64,000 nucleotides of DNA from Alkaliphilus sp. B6464 (GTDB lineage Bacteria > Bacillota > Clostridia > Peptostreptococcales > Natronincolaceae), in contig NZ_CP058557.1 of the NCBI RefSeq assembly GCF_018141165.1, positions 2,604,001 to 2,668,000 on the forward strand. Direction: 5' to 3'. How positions within the stretch are numbered: the stretch's first letter is position 1; each line of letters opens with the position of its first letter. Both the position numbers and the translations under genes were made by a program. Below, piece by piece: positions 55,441 through 63,093 of this stretch. The notes beneath the pieces are model-generated. The model was not told the origin of the DNA and did not search any database. It was given only the letters and a program-made list of their open reading frames with translations.

Positions 55441-56046
55441 ATGAAAACTTGTATAATTATTGGAAATCCAAATGTAGGAAAAACCTCTTTTTTTCTTTCT
55501 CTTGCAGAATATTTAGGAGTTAATAGGTGTGAAGTTGAAATTACTGATATTTATGGAAAGGTATTAGTTAAAAATATTTCAGTAAATTTTGCAAGAAAAT
55601 ATTTAGTAAGTACAAGTCCATTTAAAACAAGAAATGTTTATAAAATGAAATTAACTATTCCTGTGTATAAGAGCTACGAACAGTTGATATTAGTTGATAC
55701 TGCTGGAGTAACCGATGGTATAAATGAAGTCGAAGAAATACGGAAATCAATGGCACAATCTTTAAAAGAATTGAGTCAGGCTAAAATAATACTGCATATG
55801 TTTGATGCTCAATATATATATTACAAAAAAGAAGCGGGAATTAGTGAAATAGACTATCAGATAAAGGAGTTTGGAAGTCAACAGGGATGTTACTGTATCT
55901 TGGTAAATAAAATGGATAAGGATAATAGTCAAAAAGGGCTAGATATTATCAGAGATAAGTTTAAAGAAAATTATATTATTCCTATTTCAACGGTAGATAG
56001 AACTGGTTTTAAAGAGGTGAAAGCTTTTGTGGGTAGAAACTTGTAG
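55441..56046 (+). CDS. Era/Der-type small GTPase, function unknown
   Basis: 201 residues, one G domain: G1 IGNPNVGKTSF (7-17), G3 VDTAGV, G4 NKMD. Lacks the KH domain of Era and the second G domain of Der. Abuts spoVK (ATG immediately after its TAA) and overlaps the next membrane-protein gene by 20 nt, suggesting that it works with them, maybe at the spore membrane. Function unknown. Confidence 0.8.
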   Translation: MKTCIIIGNPNVGKTSFFLSLAEYLGVNRCEVEITDIYGKVLVKNISVNFARKYLVSTSPFKTRNVYKMKLTIPVYKSYEQLILVDTAGVTDGINEVEEIRKSMAQSLKELSQAKIILHMFDAQYIYYKKEAGISEIDYQIKEFGSQQGCYCILVNKMDKDNSQKGLDIIRDKFKENYIIPISTVDRTGFKEVKAFVGRNL

Positions 56047-56587
56047 AAGAATTTTAGCATTATTTTTGATAGGCATTGTAATCAAGCTACTAGATAATGA
56101 AGTAGATGCAGACAGTAGAAACGAATATACCATAGGTATATTAAATGAAATTGAGCAGTATAAGTTCCCTTATGGCTTAATAATATTGACATTTGCGATG
56201 CTACTAGATAAGGAATATTCCTTCGCTCTATTTTCAAGCGCATACATGATCGGTATGTTTAATTTTGTTAATAGAAAACTTCCATTGAAGATAAAATCAT
56301 ATCAAGAAATTATTATTTTAATTATTATTAATTTAATATCTATATCGCATAAAGTATTTATCCATAGTTTTGTTATAATCGTACTTATTCAGATGTTAGA
56401 TGATTTACTCGATATAAAGTATGATTTGGCCTACGGATATTTTAATTTTGCTAATAAATATGGAATAGGAGAAGTATCAATTATAAGTGTAATTTTAATT
56501 ACAGCATCTCTCATGATATCTAGCGTAAACACTGTCTTAATTCTTTCAACTTGGTTTTTTATTAATTACTTGTATTCAAGGGGCTAG
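56027..56587 (+). CDS. Polytopic membrane protein with DxxxDxxxD motif, unknown function
   Basis: 186 residues, about six hydrophobic helices. D125-x3-D129-x3-D133 (DDLLDIKYD) matches the second Asp motif of UbiA prenyltransferases; an earlier D23-x3-D27 (DNEVD) may be the first. The protein is much shorter than UbiA (about 290), so enzymatic activity is open. TTG start 8 nt after GAGGTG. Coupled to the GTPase. Confidence 0.65.
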   Translation: MWVETCRRILALFLIGIVIKLLDNEVDADSRNEYTIGILNEIEQYKFPYGLIILTFAMLLDKEYSFALFSSAYMIGMFNFVNRKLPLKIKSYQEIIILIIINLISISHKVFIHSFVIIVLIQMLDDLLDIKYDLAYGYFNFANKYGIGEVSIISVILITASLMISSVNTVLILSTWFFINYLYSRG

Positions 56588-56597
56588 GGGGGGTATA

Positions 56598-56777
56598 ATG
56601 CTATATGGATACATAATTATTATTTCTAGTATATTATTTTTAGTTGGATATGTTACAGGGAGAAGGATAGGCATAAAAGAAGGTATAAAAAGGGGAGTAG
56701 CATTAAATTCTATTTCCTTAAAATTAGAAAGTTACTATAATGATATTTGTCCTCTTTGTAAAAGAAAACCATATTAG
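56598..56777 (+). CDS. 59-residue membrane peptide with CPLC motif
   Basis: Starts at ATG 56598, 10 nt after the preceding stop, with AGGGGGGGT upstream. One hydrophobic helix (about 4-20, GYIIIISSILFLVGYVTG), a basic stretch, and C51-P-L-C54 near the end. Its position in the spoVK-GTPase-membrane protein string, and good ribosome binding site, support it. Family unknown. Confidence 0.65.
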   Translation: MLYGYIIIISSILFLVGYVTGRRIGIKEGIKRGVALNSISLKLESYYNDICPLCKRKPY

Positions 56778-56828
56778 GTAAAACTATATAACAGTTAATA
56801 TACTAAAAAACTTGAAAGGAGATAGGAA

Positions 56829-58100
56829 ATGATACATAAGATGTTGAGAGATACTTTTGGAATAGAAGAAAATTTAATTAATAAGATGATTGAAATAGAG
56901 GGAGTTTTAATTGAAAGATTTAAAGAGATTGATAAGGTTAAGCAATATAATCAATACAAGGTACTTAATGCAATGCAAGAAGCACGATTAAGTGATCAAC
57001 ATTTTAACTGGACGACTGGCTATGGATATAATGACATTGGTCGAGAAAAAATAGAAGAAATATATGCAAAGGTTTTTTCAGCAGAGGATGCTATCGTTAG
57101 GCCAACCATTGCTAATGGAACTCATGCTTTAAGCTTATGTTTATCTGGATTACTTCATTCTGGTGATGAGATGATATCAGTAACTAGTAAACCATATGAT
57201 ACATTAGATGAGTTAATAGGAATAAGGGGAGATTATAAAGGAAGTTTAAAAAATATAGGGGTTACATATAAACAAGTAGATTTTATGGATGATGGTAGAG
57301 TAGACTTTGATACAATTGAGAAAGAAGTTACTGATAAAACTACTCTAGTGTATATTCAGAGGTCTACTGGATATAGTTTTAGACCAGCAGTAGATATTAA
57401 TACAATAGAAAAATTAGTAAATATAGTTAAACGAAAAAATAGTAAAGCAATATGTATGATTGATAATTGCTATGGCGAATTTTTGGAAGAGAAAGAGCCT
57501 ACAGAGGTGGGAGCAGATCTGCTTGCTGGTTCTTTAATTAAAAACCCTGGTGGGGGCATTGTTTTAACTGGTGGCTATATTGTAGGAAAGCGACACCTTA
57601 TTGAGGAAATTTCATATAGGTTAACTTCGCCTGGGATAGGCAAGGAATGTGGATTAACATTTGGTCTATCACGGCAAATGTTTCAGGGTTTATTTCTAGC
57701 TCCACATATTGTAAGCGAAGCAGTAAAAGGCTCTATTTTTTGCTCCAAACTGTTTGAAGAAATGGGATATGAGGTTAAGCCTAAATATAATGAAACTAGA
57801 AGTGATATTATACAACAGGTTAAATTAGGAAGTGCTGAAAAAGTAATTGCTTTTTGTAAGGGAATTCAAGCAGCAGCACCAGTAGATGCATTTGTAACTC
57901 CAGAACCTTGGTCTATGCCTGGTTATGATAGTCCTATGATTATGGCCGCTGGAGCATTTATACAAGGTTCATCTATAGAATTAAGTGCTGATGCACCTAT
58001 TAGGCCTCCATATATTGTTTATTACCAAGGTGGCTTAACGTATGAACATGCTAAATTAGGTGCATTAATAGCATTGCAAAACATAAATAATATGAATTAA
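56829..58100 (+). CDS. Methionine gamma-lyase family PLP protein (aluminium resistance protein family)
   Basis: 423 residues. PLP lysine likely in SLIKNPGGGI, with MIDNCYGEFLEEKEPTEVGADL before it; IANGTHALSL for PLP phosphate. This family (YnbB-like) sits by hfq/lexA in Firmicutes. Old name comes from an Arthrobacter clone. AAAGGAGATA upstream. Reaction not firmly established. Confidence 0.88.
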   Translation: MIHKMLRDTFGIEENLINKMIEIEGVLIERFKEIDKVKQYNQYKVLNAMQEARLSDQHFNWTTGYGYNDIGREKIEEIYAKVFSAEDAIVRPTIANGTHALSLCLSGLLHSGDEMISVTSKPYDTLDELIGIRGDYKGSLKNIGVTYKQVDFMDDGRVDFDTIEKEVTDKTTLVYIQRSTGYSFRPAVDINTIEKLVNIVKRKNSKAICMIDNCYGEFLEEKEPTEVGADLLAGSLIKNPGGGIVLTGGYIVGKRHLIEEISYRLTSPGIGKECGLTFGLSRQMFQGLFLAPHIVSEAVKGSIFCSKLFEEMGYEVKPKYNETRSDIIQQVKLGSAEKVIAFCKGIQAAAPVDAFVTPEPWSMPGYDSPMIMAAGAFIQGSSIELSADAPIRPPYIVYYQGGLTYEHAKLGALIALQNINNMN

Positions 58101-58142
58101 TATAGGCAAAACTAGGTAAATTTAAAATAATACAATAATAAT

Positions 58143-58182
58143 AAAAATAAAGAAGAATCTTAAAAGATTCTTCTTTATTTTT
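58143..58182. terminator. Bidirectional terminator between the PLP gene and lexA
   Basis: AAATAAAGAAGAATC and GATTCTTCTTTATTT with T tracts on both strands; convergent genes. Confidence 0.85.
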
Positions 58183-58186
58183 ATTA

Positions 58187-58807
58187 TTAGAACTTTCTAA
58201 ACACCCCAGTTACTTTTCCTAAAATAACTACGTCATTAAGTAGTATAGGTTCCATTAAGCTGTTTTCGGGCTGTAGTCTTATATGATTAGATTCTCTATA
58301 AAATCGTTTTATTGTGGCTTCTTCATCAATTAGTGCAACTACGATATCACCATTTGAAGCAAAAGATTGTTGTCTAACTATTACATAGTCATTGTCTAGT
58401 ATACCAGCCTCTATCATACTTTCACCTTTAACATTTAAGATAAAAGTATTACCATGATCGATAAAATCCATAGGAAGCGGAAACGTATCTTCAATATTTT
58501 CAACAGCCAAAATAGGTTGGCCAGCAGTTACTTTACCCACAATTGGTACATTAACAATTTCTTTATTATAGGATAAATCACTAAATGGATCATTATTCAA
58601 GATTTCAATTGCCCTTGGCTTAGTAGGATCTCTACGAATATAACCTTTATCCTCTAGTTTAGATAGGTGTCCATGTACTGTGGAAGTTGATCTAAGACCT
58701 ACAGCTTCACATATTTCTCTTACAGAGGGAGGGTATCCTTTTTTATTTATTTCTACTTTCATGTAGTTTAGTATCTCTAATTGTTTATTACTTAAATCCT
58801 CATACAT
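58187..58807 (-). CDS. lexA: LexA repressor
   Basis: 206 residues. N-terminal winged helix (1-65, [28 protein letters not shown]), self-cleavage site A95-G96 (VTAGQP), catalytic S130 (GESM) and K167. Represses SOS genes and is cleaved with RecA. Promoter and SOS box upstream show autoregulation. GAGAGGAG ribosome binding site. Confidence 0.97.
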   Translation of the reverse strand: MYEDLSNKQLEILNYMKVEINKKGYPPSVREICEAVGLRSTSTVHGHLSKLEDKGYIRRDPTKPRAIEILNNDPFSDLSYNKEIVNVPIVGKVTAGQPILAVENIEDTFPLPMDFIDHGNTFILNVKGESMIEAGILDNDYVIVRQQSFASNGDIVVALIDEEATIKRFYRESNHIRLQPENSLMEPILLNDVVILGKVTGVFRKF

Positions 58808-58846
58808 TAGAAAACTCCTCTCTATAACGGTTTTTTATATAAATAA

Positions 58847-58875
58847 AGTATATCATATATTATTTCAAATATCAA
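58847..58875 (-). promoter_or_regulatory. Promoter of lexA
   Basis: Reverse strand TTGATA, 17-nt spacer, TATACT. The -35 overlaps the SOS box. Confidence 0.75.
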
Positions 58876-58886
58876 ACATTTGTTCG
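58873..58886. promoter_or_regulatory. LexA (SOS) box
   Basis: CAAACATTTGTTCG matches the Gram-positive SOS box CGAACRNRYGTTYG except at one conserved base in the left half. Placed over the lexA -35, as in autoregulated lexA genes. Confidence 0.75.
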
Positions 58887-58894
58887 TGAGCCAA

Positions 58895-60016
58895 CTAATC
58901 ATCAATCCACTCGAAGTTTTTAACAATTTCTCTTTTGACATTTTTCTTGTGAGCAGCATATAGTTGAGTTGTCGTTACATTATCATGATCCAATAGATTT
59001 TGAACATCATATATAGAAAAACCCTGCTGAATTAGAGAAGTAGCAGCGGTTGCTCTTAGTTTATGAGGACTATAACCATTTTCTCTACTCGTACCTAATA
59101 CTATTGAAGTATATTTTTTTACAAGATTTCTAATGGCCCTTGTTGTCATTCTCTTATTTTGTAAGGAAAGAAATAGTGCATCTTTATGTTCATCATCTAA
59201 TATACTACTAGCAGAACGTTCATTTTCTATGTAATCCTTAATTACAGTTTCACATGTTTTATTAATAGGCATAACAACTTCTTTTCCACGTTTTCTATAG
59301 ATTCTAAATTCCCCTCTATTAAAATTAAATGAAGATATATTTAACTGTTCTAATTCACTTAAACGTAAACCATATGTAACAAAGAGTACAAGAATTGCTT
59401 TATCTCTTAACTTAGTTTTTTCCCAGTATTTTTTTTCACCTTCAGTAAAGTGCTCTCCAGAGCCTACTATATCTAGCATTATAGCCACTTCATCAATTTC
59501 CAATCTCTTTATTGCATCTGGCTGGGGCTTAGGTAGGCGAATAGGATTAAAACCATCTGTAATATTATTTTTAACAATCTCATCTCTATAAAGGAATTTA
59601 AATAATACAGATAAAGAAGATTTTTTTCTCCCTAAAGCGCGATTATCATTTTCCATAATCTTTATAGAATTATCATCTTTAACTGTATATCTTGAACAGT
59701 AGTCTCCGATAAATCTATTAATGTTTTTAGCTGTAATTTTATTAAAATCTTCAACTGTAATATCAGTAGCTTGGCTGGCGGTGGTAATATCAGTTTCGTT
59801 AATTAAGTACTTACAAAAAAATAAGATATCGCTTAAATAGGCTAATCTAGTAGAAAGAGCGACACCATTTTTTAAGTATATTGAGAAGTCTTTCATAAAG
59901 CTAGGAAGCTGTTGTTCGATTTCTAAACATTTTTCAATAAGATGGTTTTGTTTAATAACAATATTATCTGGCTTATCTGATTTATTATGTACACTTATTG
60001 ATGGACGTTTTGTCAC
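58895..60016 (-). CDS. Tyrosine recombinase, XerS-like
   Basis: 373 residues. Catalytic R218 (YGLRLSEL), K245, H318 and R321 (SPHKLRATAAT), H344 (LLDHDNVTTTQLYAAH) and Y353. The longer N-terminus and variant HKLRA resemble XerS-type single recombinases of streptococci, but XerD is also present in this window. GTG start at 60016 after AAAGGAG. Next to lexA; no phage genes or att sites seen. Confidence 0.82.
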   Translation of the reverse strand: MTKRPSISVHNKSDKPDNIVIKQNHLIEKCLEIEQQLPSFMKDFSIYLKNGVALSTRLAYLSDILFFCKYLINETDITTASQATDITVEDFNKITAKNINRFIGDYCSRYTVKDDNSIKIMENDNRALGRKKSSLSVLFKFLYRDEIVKNNITDGFNPIRLPKPQPDAIKRLEIDEVAIMLDIVGSGEHFTEGEKKYWEKTKLRDKAILVLFVTYGLRLSELEQLNISSFNFNRGEFRIYRKRGKEVVMPINKTCETVIKDYIENERSASSILDDEHKDALFLSLQNKRMTTRAIRNLVKKYTSIVLGTSRENGYSPHKLRATAATSLIQQGFSIYDVQNLLDHDNVTTTQLYAAHKKNVKREIVKNFEWIDD

Positions 60017-60168
60017 TTTATCATCAACTCCTTTTATATATTAAAGTTAGCAGAAGTAATATAATACTAAGTATAGCAGGGGTAAGTGTAAAATATATAT
60101 TAATTATAACATAGAAATGATATTAAACTTTATTAATAATAGATGTTGATATTTTATAAAAGAAAAGA

Positions 60169-60185
60169 TGTAACTTTGTGTTACA
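60169..60185. repeat. Inverted repeat TGTAAC-N5-GTTACA
   Basis: Perfect 6-5-6 palindrome 115 nt before the zinc-ribbon gene; a possible regulator site. Confidence 0.4.
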
Positions 60186-60299
60186 AATATAGTGTACTAG
60201 GGGGATATGCTACTCTTAAGGTATGTTGAATAAATATCATTAAATATTCCAAGAATAATAAAAGTAGCGATTATGAACTTATCGAGGAGAGAAATATAA

Positions 60300-60467
60300 A
60301 TGACTACAAAAGAGTGCTGGTATTGTAAAAAGGCTTTTATAGGCGAAGGAGATATATGTAATAACTGTAAGCTAGCAGGAAAAGAAAATATAGAAAAGAT
60401 GGCTAAATTAATAGCAACAGTAGAAACTTATGCTGCATTAAGAAATATGAAGGATTCACGTGAGTAA
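60300..60467 (+). CDS. 55-residue zinc-ribbon protein
   Basis: ATG at 60300 with GAGGAGAG 8 nt upstream. C6-x2-C9 and C20-x2-C23 (CWYC, CNNC) make a small zinc ribbon, followed by a helix (about 28-52). Family unknown; short zinc-ribbon proteins of this type are often skipped. Ends before a terminator at 60540. Confidence 0.65.
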   Translation: MTTKECWYCKKAFIGEGDICNNCKLAGKENIEKMAKLIATVETYAALRNMKDSRE

Positions 60468-60539
60468 CATCAGGAGAAAACCTTATAAGTACTACTGAAA
60501 CATATCAAGTGATGCTGAAAATAAATAAATATAAAATAT

Positions 60540-60586
60540 AAGTAAGGGTACTATTATGTAAAAATAATATGTATCCTTACTTTTTG
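60540..60586 (+). terminator. Terminator after the zinc-ribbon gene
   Basis: AAGTAAGGGTAC pairs with GTATCCTTACTT (one G-U), inner TATTAT/ATAATA, then TTTTT-G. Confidence 0.75.
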
Positions 60587-60589
60587 TTC

Positions 60590-60669
60590 TGCAATAATAT
60601 TTGTGTCACAAAAATAATGATTTAATATAAATTTATAAGTATTTAAATGCTGCAATAACATTGGTGTCA
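60590..60669. repeat. 19-nt direct repeat pair
   Basis: TGCAATAATATTTGTGTCA at 60590-60608 and TGCAATAACATTGGTGTCA at 60651-60669 (two mismatches), 61 nt apart start to start. Confidence 0.6.
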
Positions 60670-60769
60670 TAGTTGCAAGAAGAGTAGTATCATTATACAA
60701 CAAGGGTATAATGGAATTAATAGTTATATTTTTTACAATTTATACTATTCCCTAAATATACATTTAAAG

Positions 60770-60840
60770 AATAGTTATTTTTCTAATTATAAGCCACTTC
60801 TTCTAACGTGTCTAGTCAATAATTTCATAAAATAACTATT
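60770..60840. repeat. Inverted repeat
   Basis: AATAGTTATTTT (60770-60781) and AAAATAACTATT (60829-60840), 12 bp with a 47-nt loop. Confidence 0.5.
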
Positions 60841-61141
60841 TTTATACTTACTCTATAATAGTGTAATTTATAAAACCGATATAATTAATTTATTCATTTA
60901 TATAAATACTTTAGTTAAAACTAACGACTATAATTTATTATTTACAATGTATATAAAAAATTATTTATATATAGCTAAAGTCTTTGATTTCTAATTATTA
61001 AATTTATATATTAAATATTGATTATTTCAGATTGTATTCTACAAATTAATTCTATAAGTCAAACAAATAAATATATTATAAAGATTGTCGATTTATCATT
61101 TCGTATAATTCGATAATTTTTATTTATTAATACTTTTTTAT

Positions 61142-61171
61142 TTGACAATATGCAACAATAAATGATTTTAT
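61142..61171 (+). promoter_or_regulatory. Predicted promoter ahead of the Fur-type palindrome
   Basis: TTGACA, 18-nt spacer with TG before the -10, then TTTTAT. Confidence 0.45.
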
Positions 61172-61175
61172 CTAT

Positions 61176-61190
61176 TGATAATAATTATCA
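61176..61190. promoter_or_regulatory. Fur-box-like palindrome
   Basis: TGATAATAATTATCA is a perfect 7-1-7 palindrome identical to the Bacillus Fur consensus TGATAATNATTATCA. It falls on the predicted start point of the promoter just upstream, as a repressor site would. Gene downstream: GH18-SLH at 61390. Confidence 0.65.
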
Positions 61191-61389
61191 TATGGTTATT
61201 TCCCGTACAAAATCATATAAAGATTAATCTATTATCCCCTCTTATTTCTATGTAATAGTTTTCACATATGATATATAACGTATATACCATATGATGGGCC
61301 TAAATCCAGTATTTATTGGATTGTTGCAATTGCTGAATTCTGCTAAACTCATATATAAAGATATAAACTACATATGAGGAGTTATAATA

Positions 61390-63009
61390 ATGAATAAAAA
61401 AATATTAAATGTTTTCTTGATTCTTTCAATTATAGTAACACTATCTACTACTAGTAATCTATTTGTTGAAGGTACAAATCGTGTTAATATGGGATACCTT
61501 TATTTCGGGGATCCAAAAGACTATGTGAATATTATTAAAAGTACAAATAACAGTGTTAATATTATTTCTCCTAGCTATTTTGATATCGATGAAAATGGGT
61601 CATTAAAAGTTACCTCTAAGCTAGAAGTGTCATTTATCGAAGAAATGCACAAAGAAGGAAAAAAAGTAGTACCTTTTTTAAGTAATCATTGGAGTCGTGA
61701 TATTGGACAAAAAGCTTTAATTAATAAAGAAGAGCTTGTTAATGATATTGTTAAAGCAATAGATAAGTATAATTTAGATGGCATTAATGTAAATATCGAA
61801 AATTTATCCCATACTGATAAGGATAATCATACTGCCTTTATTAAGCTGTTAAGAGAGAAACTTCCTAAGGAAAAGCAAATTTCTGTTGCTGTTGCAGCTA
61901 ACCCTAAGAATCTAAAAATAGGATGGCACGGTTCTTACGATTATAAGAACTTAGCGACATACTCAGATTATTTAATGTTGATGGCATATGACGAGAGCTG
62001 GGAAGGTAGTAATTCAGGTCCAGTTGCAAGTATTGGATTTGTGGAGCAATCAATACAACAAATACTTTCTGAAGGTGTTAGTAAGGATAAGGTAGTACTA
62101 GGTATCCCCTTCTATGGCCGTATATGGAAATCGGATGGTACGTTTAACGGAAGAGGCGTTTCAAATAATCAAATTGAAAATTTAATTAAGAAGTACAATG
62201 GAAAGGTAATCTTTGATACGAAGAACCAGTCTCCTAAAGGAACTATTAGCATTCCAAAGGGTGAACAAATTACAGTTGGATATAATACTACATTAAATGA
62301 AGGTAACTACACAATATGGTTTGAAAACGAAAGATCTATTAAAGAAAAACTTAAATTAGTCCAAAAATATGATCTTAAGGGTACAGGGAGCTGGAGTATT
62401 GGTCAAGAATCAAGAAATACATGGGATTATTTTGATTTGTGGTTAAATAGTAAATATTTTATAGATACTCAAAATCATTGGTCAGAACAACATATTTTTT
62501 CAATGGTTAACAAAGGTTGGATGATGGGTACTTCCGCTAATCAATTTTCTCCAGACAAATCATTAACTAGAGCAGAAGCAGCTACTATTATAGTTAGAGC
62601 TCTTGATTTAAGACTAGAAACAGAAAACAATAGCATCTCTACATCTTATAAGGATGTTCCTAAATCACATTGGGCTAAGGAGTACATTGATATTATAAGT
62701 TACCACGAGTTAATGACAGGTGTCTCAAGTGACGATTTTCAACCTGATAAACCTTTAACACGAGAACAAATGGCAGCTATTCTAACTAGGATATTTGAAA
62801 AAGAAGATAATAGCAGTAGTGAAAAGTTAGGTATACCTTATCAATATAAAGATGTGAACCCACAACTTTGGTCTTATAAGTATATAGTATTTGCAAGCGA
62901 ACGAGGCCTTTTTAGTGGGTATGAGGATGGAACATTTAAACCCATAAAGCAAATTAGTAGAGCAGAGATGGCTACATTAATGGATAGATTATCAAATCAA
63001 TTAAATTAA
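61390..63009 (+). CDS. Secreted GH18-family glycosidase with three SLH domains
   Basis: 539 residues. Signal peptide (1-28), GH18 barrel (about 32-350) related to YaaH/SleL-type spore and cell-wall hydrolases, then three S-layer homology repeats (about 355-405, 420-470, 487-537). The catalytic loop is D130-GINVNI-E137: Glu137 is kept but the two middle Asp of DxxDxDxE are Asn (N133, N135). Likely wall-bound through SLH. TGAGGAG ribosome binding site; a Fur-type palindrome lies 200 bp upstream. Confidence 0.87.
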   Translation: MNKKILNVFLILSIIVTLSTTSNLFVEGTNRVNMGYLYFGDPKDYVNIIKSTNNSVNIISPSYFDIDENGSLKVTSKLEVSFIEEMHKEGKKVVPFLSNHWSRDIGQKALINKEELVNDIVKAIDKYNLDGINVNIENLSHTDKDNHTAFIKLLREKLPKEKQISVAVAANPKNLKIGWHGSYDYKNLATYSDYLMLMAYDESWEGSNSGPVASIGFVEQSIQQILSEGVSKDKVVLGIPFYGRIWKSDGTFNGRGVSNNQIENLIKKYNGKVIFDTKNQSPKGTISIPKGEQITVGYNTTLNEGNYTIWFENERSIKEKLKLVQKYDLKGTGSWSIGQESRNTWDYFDLWLNSKYFIDTQNHWSEQHIFSMVNKGWMMGTSANQFSPDKSLTRAEAATIIVRALDLRLETENNSISTSYKDVPKSHWAKEYIDIISYHELMTGVSSDDFQPDKPLTREQMAAILTRIFEKEDNSSSEKLGIPYQYKDVNPQLWSYKYIVFASERGLFSGYEDGTFKPIKQISRAEMATLMDRLSNQLN

Positions 63010-63014
63010 ATATA

Positions 63015-63068
63015 AATAAATACACAATAGAGGATAGGTTAAAACCTATCCTCTATTGTGTATTTATT
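63015..63068. terminator. Long bidirectional terminator
   Basis: 26-bp perfect inverted repeat (63015-63040 with 63043-63068) between convergent genes, T-rich on both strands. Confidence 0.85.
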
Positions 63069-63093
63069 AAGTATAACTATATTAATTATTAAA

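Larger units (their letters stand above)
60468..61389 (+). other. About 920 bp AT-rich non-coding region
   Basis: No reading frame with a ribosome binding site. Contains a terminator, a 19-nt direct repeat pair, an inverted repeat, a predicted promoter with Fur-type palindrome, and an imperfect palindrome CATATG...CATATG at 61264-61292. No DnaA boxes or tRNA. Confidence 0.6.

Noticed and set aside
58895-60016. Prophage or integrative element marked by the recombinase
   Set aside because: No phage genes, tRNA attachment site or flanking direct repeats visible.
60468-61389. Replication origin or CRISPR leader in the AT-rich region
   Set aside because: No DnaA-box cluster and no regularly spaced repeats; the two 19-mers are a single pair.
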